From positions 930,001 to 994,000 of the forward strand of contig JAULSN010000011.1 of NCBI GenBank assembly GCA_033439765.1: a stretch of DNA of 64,000 bases, in the 5' to 3' direction. The notes under the pieces were generated by a model. It made no database searches. It was not told where the DNA came from and saw only the letters and a program-made list of their open reading frames with translations. Both the position numbers and the translations under genes were made by a program. The stretch comes from Lasiosphaeria ovina (Eukaryota > Ascomycota > Sordariomycetes > Sordariales > Lasiosphaeriaceae). Positions within the stretch are counted from its first letter, which is position 1; each line of letters opens with the position of its first letter. Below are positions 11,145-22,960 of this stretch, piece after piece.

Positions 11145-12965
11145 ATGGAACGCACAGCAGACGCCAAAGTGGGCTGGAACAGTCTTCCGGCCGAGTTACG
11201 ACTGGCCATCCTCAGCTTGGTTCCTTTCCGCCCAATCCTTCGTTTTCGCAACCGCTCACTACGTCGGAAAAGCGTTTTCTTCGCCACCGTATGCGAGGAG
11301 TGGCGCCTCGTCTTTGAGCGGCGAAATTTCCGCAGGCTGGTCCTGGATCCCACGAGAGACTTGCCAGAGTTCAAACGCATCCTCCTTCGCCCTGGCCGAA
11401 GGAGCGCCGTCAGGCACATCTGGCTCAACGTCAAGCTCTCCAAATACTCGTGCAACAACTGCGGACGCGTGGAAAGTTTGCCGGTGCGGAGGCAGAACGC
11501 CAGGACATTCACACATGACCTGGAGAAGCTGATGCAGGTCCTCGACAGCAGCGGGCCTGGCTCCGACTGGAATCCAAACGGCATCGTGCTGGAGCTCAGC
11601 GTACACTCCGAGAGCGACGCTCGGCATCACTTTCGCGAGATAAACACCAACGCATACATCTACCCGCACGCGCAAGATGAGGAGTGCGGCTACGACGAGT
11701 ACCACTACCGCGAGGAGAGGGACTCTACCGTGTACAGCGGCGACTACGAGAACCACGGCTGGCACTGGGATTCGCGGGATCGACGCTCCATCAAGAGAGC
11801 GCCCCAATACGCGCAGCGAGTCACCAGCGGCATCGCGCGGCTCGTGCCCATGGGGTTTCCCGAAACACCTATAAGCCTGTCAGAAGCCCACATGGTAAGG
11901 GAGCTGCTTGTGCGGCGGCAGTTTCTGCGGCGCATCGAGTTTGGGGCGCTGGCCGAAATCATGGCGCGCCTGGTCCGTCTCGAGCGAGTCACCCTCGAGC
12001 GCTGGCGGTCTGCCGCGCCCGCGCCTCCCCCCAAGTCGCAGCTCTCCCGCGCGGAGGAACAAGAACTCAACGCCCAGCTGCAGTATACCTACCTGTTCTT
12101 CCGCGCGGCCCGCTCGCTCAAGAGCCTCTCCCTGTTCGAAGACCACAGCGACTTGGTGCACCGGCTGACGGGCGCCCCGACGCCGACGTGGAGAGACGCC
12201 AGGGCCGCCGGCATCGCGGCCGACGAGACGCACGGGCTGGAGCACTTCGCGGCCACCTTCGCCATCGACGCGGCCGACTTCCTGCGCGATTTCTCGCCCG
12301 ACGCGCCCGCGCCGACCGCCGACACACTGTGGTGGCGCCAGTGCCCCACGGACATCGGCCGCCTCATGTTCCGGGAGGCGGCGCAGTGGATGAGCCACGA
12401 AGCCCTGGAGGCGAAGATTGCCGTCAGCCGGCCGCAGTGGCCGCGGCTGCGGACGCTGGCGCTGACGTCCGCGGACCTGTGTCCGCCGCCGCGGGACGCG
12501 ACGCCGGCGGCAAAGGCCGAGGCGGAAGCGCGGATGGACAAGCTGCTCGTGGCGGCGGCGCGCGCGGCGGCGCAGGCCATGCCGGCGCTGGACACGCTCG
12601 AGCTGTGGAACGGCGGCAAGGGCCACGCGTGCGTCTTCCGCTACAGCCGCTGCGGTGGCGGGGAGTATCAGAGGCTGCCCGTCGTCACGCTGCAAAACAC
12701 GTGGGGCGGCGAGCTGCGGCAGGACGTCGTCGACGCGTGGGAGGCTGTCGCCGACGTGGAGCGCGGCATTGTCGTCGAGGTCGCGCAGCTCGACTCTGCG
12801 CGGTTCAAGACGCACGGCTCTGTCTTGGGCCTCCTCGACCTGCGGCGGCTGGTCGTGCACCCCATGTCGCAGTGCCAGCTGGAGTGGGAGGCGAAGAACG
12901 GCGTGTGGGGACGGGGTAAGGTGAGCAGAGGGGGCATGGCCCGAATTCATGCCTTTATGCATTAA
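11145..12965 (+). CDS. F-box domain protein
   Basis: A 606-residue protein. An N-terminal F-box motif, WNSLPAELRLAILSLV, is followed by the typical fungal continuation in which a loop with FATVCEEWRLVFE leads to LVLDP and a strand of paired LWLN/LEL-type segments. F-box proteins recruit substrates to SCF ubiquitin ligases through Skp1. The rest resembles the long variable substrate-binding region of uncharacterised fungal F-box proteins; I do not see kelch or classic LRR units. I chose the ATG at 11145 (context AAAATGG) just before the motif. An in-frame ATG at 11073 and an open extension to 10950 exist and would add 24 to 65 residues without conserved features. A GGTAAGG near 12915 could be a splice donor, so the last dozen residues are uncertain. 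Confidence 0.75.
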   Translation: MERTADAKVGWNSLPAELRLAILSLVPFRPILRFRNRSLRRKSVFFATVCEEWRLVFERRNFRRLVLDPTRDLPEFKRILLRPGRRSAVRHIWLNVKLSKYSCNNCGRVESLPVRRQNARTFTHDLEKLMQVLDSSGPGSDWNPNGIVLELSVHSESDARHHFREINTNAYIYPHAQDEECGYDEYHYREERDSTVYSGDYENHGWHWDSRDRRSIKRAPQYAQRVTSGIARLVPMGFPETPISLSEAHMVRELLVRRQFLRRIEFGALAEIMARLVRLERVTLERWRSAAPAPPPKSQLSRAEEQELNAQLQYTYLFFRAARSLKSLSLFEDHSDLVHRLTGAPTPTWRDARAAGIAADETHGLEHFAATFAIDAADFLRDFSPDAPAPTADTLWWRQCPTDIGRLMFREAAQWMSHEALEAKIAVSRPQWPRLRTLALTSADLCPPPRDATPAAKAEAEARMDKLLVAAARAAAQAMPALDTLELWNGGKGHACVFRYSRCGGGEYQRLPVVTLQNTWGGELRQDVVDAWEAVADVERGIVVEVAQLDSARFKTHGSVLGLLDLRRLVVHPMSQCQLEWEAKNGVWGRGKVSRGGMARIHAFMH

Positions 12966-14661
12966 GCTCAATGCGGCTTGGTGAACACTCTTCGAGAATT
13001 GGAATTTTGTTGCGGTTAAGGAATTGGCGATGCGAGTTCGTACAGAAGCAAGCGACTTTTTCATATTCCTGTGTCATGGTTACGCACATTCTTTTGGAAA
13101 GACATTTGCAATTCGAAGTAATCAGCGAACAATCTTGATAATAGGCCTTTCCCAAAGAGGTATAAGAGGTTGGAGAGTTCTGCAAATACCTCAAAACAGT
13201 GGAGCGGAGAACGGGTAAGGACCTCACATCATGGCGACGTGGTTTTGCAATGTTAATGGTGTGGTATAGAACAAGCGCCGGAGGAGCGGCCTTATTTGCA
13301 TGTCGCGCAGAATTTATTTTGGCTTCGAGATTTGCAATGTCTTTGCGTGGCTCCGCTAGAATCCAGACGGAGAATCCAGGGGCTGTTTCTCCTCGGTACA
13401 TTAATTGATGAGCGTGGTGTCGGAAAACGAACATCAGTTGGTGATTCTGAAGGAGAAGGAAGGAAAGACAATCCAAGAGAGAGGATCGGAGAAAGAGAGC
13501 AATTGAAGGAAGGAAAGAGAGGAGTAGAAGAAGGGGATTCCCGAGAAGAAATGGAAGACGCAAACTACCAACCAAGATCACGTTTCAAAAGCACGGAGAG
13601 GAGATACACGCACATCGACTTTATCAATCCCGGGGATTTCGTTAATATCGAGTTGAAAAACAAGCAAGTTTTTATTCTCGTACTTCAAAAACCTGGTGCT
13701 CGCCGCCGGCCTGGGAAACAATGGGTTATTGACCCGTTGCCGTCGGCCATCGAGATTGCTTTGTGGGTTGCTGGCGTTGGCGAACTGGTACATATAAAGA
13801 AACTACGAGTGAGTTGCGGATCAAAATGCCAGAATCCGATGGAAACATTTGAAGGCGCGATGGACAGAACCGGCAGAACCTAATTATCCATTGGTCTTGC
13901 ACCTCTGGGAAAATACCAGACCACTCAGGATGGATAATGCGTTCTGTCTCCACCGTAGGTCACCTGGCCAGCTCTCCTACACAAGCACGTGGCGATAGGT
14001 GGTGGTGATGCTAGAGAATTTAGGCATGTAACGTGGCGGAGTTGCGTCGGACCGTTTTCTTCAAGAGGACGGATGCAGCGCGCTTGTCTATTTATGTGTT
14101 TGTGTGACTTGAGCTTTGGGGGCAACTAATTGATTGCCGTTTAACTTTTCCACCCTCTACTGTTTGAGAAACCTAATCGATGGTTTTGTTTTTGTTTTAC
14201 CTGCACGCATCCCCTCAACATGGCTTGCTGTTGTGTCGTTGGAAGGGCCAATTTTAAAACCCGACGAGGTTGAATCCTTGATGAGGCCTTCAAGTGACTT
14301 CGTAAGCAGCCGTGATTATGATATGAGGGACTGTGATGCTCGATCATGCATTCAAATCACCAGAATAGCCGTGACTCTTCGAGTATGACGAGGCTGAACA
14401 CTCCAGCAAAAGATTTGAATAGCTCGGGATAAGTTAGAAATTCAGCTAACTATCTCTGCAGGTAATCGCACAGCTGTCAAATGGAAAAGCAAACAGATGA
14501 CAAGGTAATCTGGTTAGGTGTAAAAGGCGTGGTTGAAAGACAAGGTGCCTGACCTTGCACTCGGGAGAGCGGAGTCTGTACAACGTATCTAGGTCGGGGT
14601 CTAATTACAGGCAATATTCACAAGAGGTTCTCTCGATGCCTTTTTCTTTGGGGTGAGAGAA
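12966..14661. other. 1.7 kb intergenic region between convergent genes
   Basis: This lies between the 3' ends of the F-box gene and the Zn2Cys6 gene. The longest frame (13296-13883, plus) is Arg/Glu-rich through a purine-rich GGAAGGA tract and has no recognised domain, so I do not call it. Nothing else stands out. Confidence 0.45.
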
Positions 14662-17025
14662 TCACCTGGCGCCGCTAGCGTCGGGAAAGTCGCTCGCGTT
14701 CCAGCTCATCTCCCACATGTCCGTCATCCACCCGTTGAAGCACTCGACAAAGTCGCCGCTGAAGCCCTCCAAGCCGGTGCTCGCCGCCGTGTCAAAGTTC
14801 TCTGGGCCGCCCGGGGCGTCTGAGGGGTCGACGTCGCTGCTGGTCTTTGGGCGGAAGATGGGCTCCCACGAGGCGCGGATGGTCTCGGTGGCGCGGGCGG
14901 TGTAGGTCCACAGGTTGCCGCCGTCGGGGCGGTCGTTGAGGATGCCTGCGTCGGCGGCGACGCGCTCGAACTGGGCGGCGACGTGGTCCATGACGTCGAT
15001 GATGTCGATGGTGCTGCGCACCATGTCGCGGTCCCAGTCCGGGTCGTCGATCATGCTGAGCCGGTACACGGACGAGATGAAGTGCGACACTTGCGTGTAG
15101 ATGCAGAAGCCGAAGCCGCGATATTCTGCCGGCTCGATGGTGAAGAAATAGTCGAAAAAGATCCGCGCCGTCCGCAGGCAGTCGGCCAGCAGCGTCAGCC
15201 GCTCCGCGTCGGGTACCACCCCCTGCCGCGACTCCTGCCAGATGCCCACCTCGCTGATGTCAAGGTCCGTGTTGAGAAGTTTGAACTGGACTACGTCTGC
15301 AACAAACCAGCCAACGAGCCAATGAATGGTTAGCACATCATGGTCAGGACCTCATAGCCTGGGTTGGGTTCATCACTCGGCCAAAAAAGCGTCGAGGGGC
15401 TGGGAGAGCGTGGGCAGGGCCAGGACTGGGAGGAGTGCATCCTACAGTCGTTTGCCATCTCGGGCGGCAGCGATTGCTTGACGTCAAACAAGCGGCCCCG
15501 CAGGGCTTTTGTCTGGAACACTTGCGCGAGGCTCAGGGGCTCCGTCGGCTCAGCAGTGATGTACGATTGCCGCATCTCCTCCCCTATGATGTGGAGCTTG
15601 ACCAGGTAGGCAAGCTTGAGGTCCGTTGGGCACTCTTGTTTTTCTTCCAAGACATGCAAGCATTCCTCCATGTGGCTTGTCCACCGAAGCGCGTCAATCT
15701 TCCTCGTCACCGTAAAAGAGGAAATTCTGTAAGACTGGTGTCAGATCAGGGGAGCAGTTTCTTACGGCCTTGTCATTCAATACGTACTCTGAAGAGATGA
15801 GATAGGCAGCCAGCACTGCGCGGCGCTCCTCCATCGTGCGGACCGAGTTGGAAGAGAAGCGTGTGATGAGGCTCTGTCCCTTGAGCGCGGCCATGGGATG
15901 GTTCTCGTCGTTCTTGTGGGGCGGCTTATCGAGCCCCAGATCCTGCACGAGGCCGGCAAGCAAGTGGCTGTACATGCATAGAAACGGCTGCGGCCCTAGA
16001 TGGAAATTGGCCCAGCCTAAGAAGGCGAGGAGGGCGAGAAGCGTGTCAAAGCTCCTCTCGTGATGGATGACCAGCCTCTCGGCGAGGACGCGGCGGACTT
16101 TTGTGCTGAGAGCCAGCTGTCTGGCCATTGACCTGGTGCTGACGGCAAGAATCGAGGTCCAGAAAAAAGGATGGCTATGGCGCAACTGGGCAGCCGTCAC
16201 ATTCGCAGGTATGTGCACAAAGGGGAAATACTTCAATTTCTGAGTGCGGAAGTTCCCAAGACACTCGTCAGCCTCGGGGGCCGGAATGTCCTCGGGCTCG
16301 CCGCCGCCCCTGTGGGCTTCGGGCGAGGTGTGACTAGTGCGCGAGTCGTAATTGGAGCGGGCATCGTGGCTCGTGTAACTACTCGACGCCGCGGGTGAAG
16401 GAAGCAGCGGCTCGGCGTGGGCGTGGTTTGAAGATGAGCCGAAACTGGACGTGTTAGGGCCGTGGGGCTGGGACGAGAAGAGAAAGAAGAAATAGCTGTT
16501 AGTGAGCGAAACCATGGAATTTAGACCGACTTAAAATAGAATTCTCACTGAAGGGCCGTGTATGCCAGACTGGAGGTGGCCCTGGCTGTGCCGTTGTTGC
16601 TGCGGCAACTGCTGCTCTCCTGCTGCCAGCGGGCGAAAGGGCAGATCAGGGGACGGGTTTGTTCCAGCGGCGGAGACGGGAGCCATGTCCATGGCATCAC
16701 CAGTAGAGCCGCTGGCCGGAACCGAGCCGCGCGAGGACGACTTTATCAGTGTAACGAGGTCGTCGAGCTTTTCCTCGAGCTGGGCCACAGTCCGAGAGGA
16801 GGTGCGCTTGGCGATTTTGACGCGCGCTTGGCTCGGCTGCTGGATGCAGTCCTTCTCGAGCCGTAGACACCGCTCACAGGCACCACCGCCTTGGGGGCGC
16901 CGCATGCACTTGCACTTTGCGCGTGAGCAGTTGCTGCAGGCGCGGCCGTAGGGAGCTGGGCTGGTAAAGTCCGAGCTATTGGTAATGGAGTCCGAGACCG
17001 AGTCCATAGGCACTGGCAGCGGCAT
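14662..17025 (-). CDS. Zn2Cys6 transcription factor with fungal-specific TF domain
   Basis: Four exons (17025-16549, 16467-15788, 15726-15446, 15296-14662) join in phase into 690 residues. The binuclear zinc cluster uses Cys 30, 33, 40, 50, 53 and 60 (C-x2-C-x6-C-x9-C-x2-C-x6-C). A short coiled coil, TVAQLEEKLDDLVTLI, follows as the usual dimerisation helix. The middle exons carry the fungal-specific transcription factor domain: the FPFVHIPANVTAAQLR start, LGWANFHLGPQPFL, and after splicing the junction LISSE/ISSFTVTRKIDALRW, which is typical of the family. The protein should be a nuclear DNA-binding regulator. It is transcribed away from an MFS exporter gene that starts 1.3 kb to the right, so it is a good candidate regulator of that exporter. 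Intron 3 uses a GTAGGA donor, the least certain junction. Confidence 0.9.
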
Positions 17026-18335
17026 GGCGACGGAGGACCGCTAGCAAGTAGCAACGGGGTTCGAGGCGGTCGGTGTTTCCCTTTTTCCTGCCTACTAGGT
17101 ACGGAGTATCGAGTAAGCCCCTTGGTGGTGGTACGGGCGCGATTTGGTGCGTGGTCCACCCGTCCGCATTCCGTAGCCGTATTCCGTAGGAGATGAGTCC
17201 GTATGTGGGCAGTAGTGTCGGTTGGCGGCGCGCCGTAGTCAAAAAGTCCCGTACATGTACATAAGGTAAGGCAGGCTGTAGGCAGTCCCCAGGCTGGTCG
17301 CAGGCATCGGAGGTGGGCCTCTAAGGGTCTATGTGTTACGCGGCTTGCACACGAGATAATAGTCCACGTAAATCCCGATCAGCACTCAATTGAGCGTCGT
17401 CGTCTTTGCTCAGAGGATTACGTGTTGGGGCTGGCCCGAGCATGAGCAACGGCAAACGGGATTCCGTAATCCCGTTCCCGTCGCTGCAGCGAGGGATGCT
17501 CTTCCCTGCTTGGACCGCCGCAGACCACAAAGAACATGAACATGAGCGCACGGCGGCCACTAATCGCATTAGCAACCTCGCTCAACTCCACTTCTCTTTT
17601 CTCCGTGCAGGACACAGTACATGCACATACCAGCAGAAACCTGACTGACCTGACCGCAGCAGCCCTAAGGTAATCCCGTCTGATGGGGCCCATCCCATCC
17701 CACCCAATCCCAACTCATTCCCTCAGGATTTCTTATTGCCCAAGGCACGGATGGATGCTCTAGACGAGAACTCGATCCATGCCGCCTGGACTGCGCCTAT
17801 GTTACTGTAGACCATCGTTAAACGATCCAATCCAAACCTGGTCGCCAAAGGATTATCCAAAAAGGGCACAATGGAACTGTCTGATGGGACTGCAAGTTTG
17901 GAACCAACCATCTCGACCGCGCGGGATTCGATTAGGCATTTGCACGTTGGCACCCCTGCTACTCTTCGGCCCCCACAACCGAAACCCGGCCCAGGGCTCT
18001 GTTCTGCCCCGAATTCCTTTGGGCTTGGTCGGTGTTGGAGTGGCCCCAAGCCCGCTGTCGCCAACAAATAGGTTGCTGGTCTCGCCCGCCCAGCTTCAAC
18101 ATTCTTTAAATACCAAGACCAACGTTTGACCGCCGAACGACCACGCTCAGTTTCACCCGCTATTCGGCAAACGACGCTAAGATCGCACAGGCAAGGATCA
18201 ACAATCAATTCCCAGAACGACTAACTGGCAACTGCCAGTCCTTCACAGAGCGCAGCACCGAATTAGCTCATACACACGCCGCCTGCCAGGGCCATCACAC
18301 TCACGCCACAGCGCACGCTCCGCCAATCCACCACA
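17026..18335. promoter_or_regulatory. Shared 1.3 kb divergent promoter region, Zn2Cys6 gene / MFS exporter
   Basis: The spacer between two divergent genes carries no gene I can support. A TTTAAATA box lies near 18104, about 230 bases before the exporter ATG. Zn2Cys6 factors bind CGG triplets. Several CGG/CCG words occur here, but I could not establish a specific paired site by eye. Confidence 0.5.
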
Positions 18336-21109
18336 ATGGCAATGTCAGCCACTGACTCGAAACCAGACCTAGACCGTCGCCCCGCCTCGCCCTCACCCTC
18401 GGTAGCCGCGCCAGACGCGGACGCAGGGGCGGCTAATAAGACAAAGGCAAATACAGCATCGTCAGATGGCGGCGACGAGAAACAACAAGGCCCGGCCCTG
18501 GACACCAGCGGCAGCGACCTTGATGGCCTCAAGCCGGACCCCGCCACTTCCGAAGACACTCACACCCCGGCCGAGCATGAGTACATTGGTGGCTGGAGGT
18601 TGTTCGCTGTCCTGACCGCGCTCACCCTGACGTGCTTCTTGATGTTGTTGGACATGTCCATCGTCGCAACGGTAATTACCTACCATACCTACCTTACCTG
18701 TGATTTCTGTCCTCCAATGCGCCTTTCCGAGTTTTCTTAGTGCCCGCCCCCCCCCCCCCCCCCCCCCCCCGCTCAGTTTACTTCAGTCCTCCCTCCTTCT
18801 CCCGGCCGGCCGGCTAAAATTGCCCGCCGCCGCAATGCCCGCCGTCGCACAGCAGCAGGATGCCCAAACACGCACACACTGCCAGGGATACAATAATGTT
18901 GACTCTCTGATAGGCTATCCCGCGCATCACAACAGAGTTCCACTCGTTGGAAGATGTTGGCTGGTACGGAGCCGCATACAACCTGGCCAGGTGGGTGCCG
19001 TGTGGTGTCTTTCTTCCCTCTCCTCTGCTTCTGCCCAGGCCTGCAACTTCAAACATCGACCAGGTCTCTGAACTAACTGCTTCCGCAGCGGCGCCCTCCA
19101 ACCCCTGGCCGGCAAGTTTTACACCTACTTCAAGTCCAAGGTGCGTGCGTGACAAATACCTTGATAATACCCGTGCCCATATGTCCACACTCCACCTCCC
19201 CCTCCCCACCAGGCGATGCGACGCAACCATGCGCCAACGGCTGCGTGCGGAATGCGTAATGGAAGCGCCCAGAGCATTAGGCGCCTTCGGCGGACGCTAA
19301 CCCGAACAACCACAGTGGACCTTCCTCATCTTCGTCTTCATCTTCACGCTGGGCTCGCTGCTCTGCGGCGTAGCTACGTCATCCAAGATGCTCATCGTGG
19401 GCCGCGCCGTGGCCGGCATGGGCACCTCGGGCATCCAGAACGGTGCCATGACCATCATTTCCAACTCGCTGCCCCTGGAGAAGCGTCCCAGTACGTGCAT
19501 GGCCTCCCTTTCTGCCGTCTCATCCTCCCCTCCTTTCCATCGTCCCATCTCCATTCCCGCCCCTCGGCCCCGTTGCCGTTGGCTAACCTCGGTTGCAACA
19601 AAATAGTGCACCTGGGAATCCTACTTGGATGTAAGTCTGTGTTTCTCCTCGTCTCTTGGCCCCACAGTTCCAAAACCGAGCATCGTGGTGGAGAAGGGCG
19701 GTCGGCAGCTACGACCGTACAGTATGGAGTGGCGGAGGGCTAGCTTGTGCGGACGCTAGGCCAGATGGGCACCGACCGTCTGCCCGGACCAGACCGGCAC
19801 CGATGGCTCGTCTAGACCCTGTTTGGGATCGTCCCAAGAGAGTTGCTTTGCTAACCAATGCCGCCTTTGATCAGTCGGCCAACTCGGTATTGTCATCGGA
19901 CCGCTTCTGGGCGGCGCCATCACGGAGTACTCGACGTGGCGGTGGTGCTTCTACCTCAACCTCCCCTGCACGGCCGTCGTCGGGCTGGTGATGTGGCTCA
20001 CGCACATTCCTGAGCGCGTTGCCGTCGTCGACCACTCAACATGGGAGACGGTGCGCACCAAGCTCGACCTGTCGGGCTTCGTCATGTTCGCCCCCGCTGC
20101 CATCATGTTTCTGCTGGGCCTTGAGTACGGCGGTGGCAAGTACTCGTGGAGCTCGGCCACCGTGCTGGGCTTGTTGATCGGCTCCGTGGCGCTGTTTGCC
20201 ATCTTCTTCTTCTGGGAAAAGAAACAGGGTGACATCGCCATGTTCCCCTTCTCCATGCTCCGCCGTCGGGAGGTCTGGACGAGCATGCTGGCTGGCATGT
20301 TCATGATGGGCGGCGTCATCTTCATCCCGGCCTTTTACCTCCCAATCTACTTCCAGTCCGTCAAGGGCGACTCGCCCTTCACCAGCGGGATCCACGTGCT
20401 ACCCAACATCCTGATGTCGACCTTCTTTGCCGTCTTGAGCGGAGTTCTTGGTATGTGTTACGTTCTTCCCCCGTGAGAAGCGCGCGACCCGCTAACAACA
20501 GGCACTCAGTTACCCGGCTCGGCTACTATATTCCGTGGGTGCTCTTCAGTGCCGCCGCTGCCAGCATCGCCTGCGGCTTGCTCTCAACACTGGGCCCGGA
20601 CTCGACGACAGCTCAGTGGGTTGGATACCAAATCCTGTTGGGGTCGCGCGGAGCATCGCTGCAGATGGTAAGCACCCCCCAAAACCGACATTTAGCCGAA
20701 CGCGTTACTAATAAGTCTTGTCCCTGCCGTGTAGCCCCTGATCGCGATCCAAAAAGTTCTCCCACAGTCGCAGATCTCAGTTGCTATGGCGCTGCTCGTC
20801 TTTGCGCAGACATTTGGCGGCGCCGTGTTCCTGACCATCTCCCAGACCATCTTCAGTAACAGCCTGTCAAAGTACGTGGCCGAGTACGCGCCCAACGTCA
20901 ACTTCGGCAAGTTGCAGGCTGCCGGCGCTGCGGGCGTCCACGAGGTCGTGTCCGACGCCGATCTACCGGGTGTCCTCCTCGCCTACGCCAACTCGGTTGA
21001 CAGCGTCTTCTACTTCTGCGTCGCTGCCGCCGTGGCCGCGTTCTGCGCCGCCTGGGGCATGGGCTGGCATGACTTGCGGGTCAAGCACGAGTCTGAGAGC
21101 CAGGCATAG
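18336..21109 (+). CDS. MFS drug/toxin exporter, DHA (14-spanner) type
   Basis: Eight exons (18336-18671, 18914-18990, 19089-19140, 19316-19490, 19607-19630, 19875-20450, 20510-20667, 20735-21109) join in phase to 590 residues, the usual size for the 14-helix DHA2 group. After a hydrophilic 85-residue N-terminus come the first helix with the [16 protein letters not shown] motif, then the WYGAAY segment, [11 protein letters not shown], and the antiporter motif C region [19 protein letters not shown]. Helices continue to the end. These proteins use the proton gradient at the plasma membrane to expel hydrophobic drugs or secondary metabolites. The divergent Zn2Cys6 gene next door suggests co-regulation. 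Intron 1 holds a long poly-C run (18748-18770). A 24-base exon (exon 5) makes automatic prediction error-prone. No biosynthetic enzyme is nearby, so a substrate cannot be named. Confidence 0.92.
18747..18771 (+). repeat. Poly-C homopolymer inside MFS intron 1
   Basis: A run of about 24 consecutive C within the first intron of the exporter gene. Prone to length variation and to sequencing error, but outside the coding sequence. Confidence 0.9.
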
Positions 21110-22832
21110 GTTGGTAATGTATGTGCCCGCGTTTGGATGTGTCTTGCATATACAACTGGGGGGCGGGGATCAAACTCGTTTTTTGTCGACCTTGCATCAG
21201 CACCATGCATCATCTTGCATACGATTTTGAATTTGGCAGGGCCGAGAAAAAACATGGAGGGAATCATCTGCCAGGCGCGCGCGGTTGTTGAGATATCTTT
21301 GTTTTCGTGGCTTCTTTGCCGCGGTGGTCCAAGACTCCAAGGGGGTTTCACTCTGGACGCTGCTAATTTTTGTAACATTCACTTATCCTTTAATGTCTTG
21401 TATTTCATTTGTTGTTATATATCTAGGGATTTGGGGGTGAACTTGGAAACAGAGTTTGAGGAGTTGGGAGCAGGGAGTGTATGATTAGATTGGGCGGACT
21501 TGCTGATACACAAAACGGAAAGAATACCCCTCAATACATAGAGATACTTGTCTACCTGCCTGCATCGTCACGCGCTCAACGACAAGGTGATGTGCAACGC
21601 CGATTTCCATGCACGATAACAAGAGTGTGGCGTCACGCTAGGGACCTAGATCGACACCAACGAGCCGCGTCCAGGCCAGTTGCTGAAGGCGCTTGTTTGG
21701 AGACGCAGAGAACAGACCCAACAGCAGCGGCTATTTCCTTGGGAGCTAGTGGCCCCGCTGTACTGTCGAGATAACCCTTTTCCCGGCCGGCCCAGACAGA
21801 TCCATGCGCCAGGGGTCCTTTGAAGGTGCCTGTCTGCCTGCCTGACTACTCGGCTGCCGGGAAGAGGAGAAATAGGCCAGCCCCCAGCGGGCTCCTGTCT
21901 TGGGCCTGCCGTGGCCCGTGGGACTGGGTGGTTTCAATGTTCATGGGCCCGGTCACGGTAGCATCTCGAGCCTGCGGCGCCTTGTCGCTTGGTGATTCGG
22001 GAAAACGTTGGTGGGGACTGGGTAGGGCCGGCAGGGCGGCTGGCTGGGCAGGCTGTGCAACCTTGGGCAGGGCAGGTATTTGCGGCAAGACGAGATCGAC
22101 TGGTGTCAAGGGCTGCCGACTTAGCGTCCTTACACACGCACGCCCTTGGCCTCGATCTATTAGGCCATTGGGCGGTTCCCGGCTGACGCTGCTGGCTTGA
22201 TCAGGCCCCAGTGCAGGGACGAGGGCTGTGTAAACTACTGCCGATAGCTGAAGGACAATAAATGGTGCAAGCTATGGCTATATGCTGGCCGGCATTTGGC
22301 AGAGTGTCCCACTATCAAAGAGTCGCATGATCAACTGCTCCAGCGACCTTGAACAGAGACTGCGTTGGCCGCTGTCCCGGTTAGTTAGATTTCTTGCTGT
22401 GAAGGAAGGAACAACTCTGATTACGACGAGGGCGACCTTGATGTCACCTGAAAGAGATTCGCTCAAAACCAATAATCCTGCTGACAGCATGGTGGTATCG
22501 ATGCTACGAGACGGCTTAGCTCCACGCTAAACGAAAACTGAAAGGAAACTAGAAGTTACATTTCAGCTAGCCTCACACGGACTGAACTAGTGACATAAGA
22601 CCTTGGCAACCCAATTGTCACCTAGTAATACAAAAAAATACAATGCCGCTCTAGGTGTGCCAAGAGGAAGTGTGTTTACCATCAGAACTAGTCTTTGTCA
22701 GCTTATGTGAATGGCCTTTTTGGGTCATTCTCCGAAAAAAAATGCGTCACGAACAAGCTGAAGAGATATTTATGAAAAAGATGTAAGCCGAGATGGTTCA
22801 TGGACGTCAAGCGCTTGGTGCTTCTAAGGTCG
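21110..22832. other. 1.7 kb intergenic region
   Basis: No conserved open frame. 21780-22200 is Gly/Ala/Pro-rich in several frames because of its GC content, with no domain. The 3' end contains the promoter of the metallopeptidase-like gene. Confidence 0.5.
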
Positions 22833-22839
22833 TATAAAA
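22833..22839 (+). promoter_or_regulatory. TATA box of the metallopeptidase-like gene
   Basis: TATAAAA lies 122 bases before the ATG at 22961, followed by a pyrimidine-rich stretch (TCTCTCTTCACGCTTCC region) typical of strong filamentous-fungal promoters, where transcription usually starts in CT-rich sequence. Confidence 0.65.
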
Positions 22840-22960
22840 AGCCAAAGCCCTCGTCATCTCGTTCGGCGTATATCATTTACAGTCTCTCTTCACGCTTCCT
22901 GCTTCCTGCTCATTGCTCTCCGTCCGACCAGCTTATTCAGCACACAAATACAACTTCACC

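Noticed and set aside
11684..12919. 411-residue plus frame and 394-residue minus frame (11880-13064) over the F-box gene
   Set aside because: Arg/Ala/Gly-rich shadow frames of the F-box protein; composition unlike real proteins and no motif.
13296..13883. 195-residue plus frame with Arg/Glu-rich centre
   Set aside because: The charged stretch is just a purine-rich tract; no conserved domain, no clear promoter or intron.
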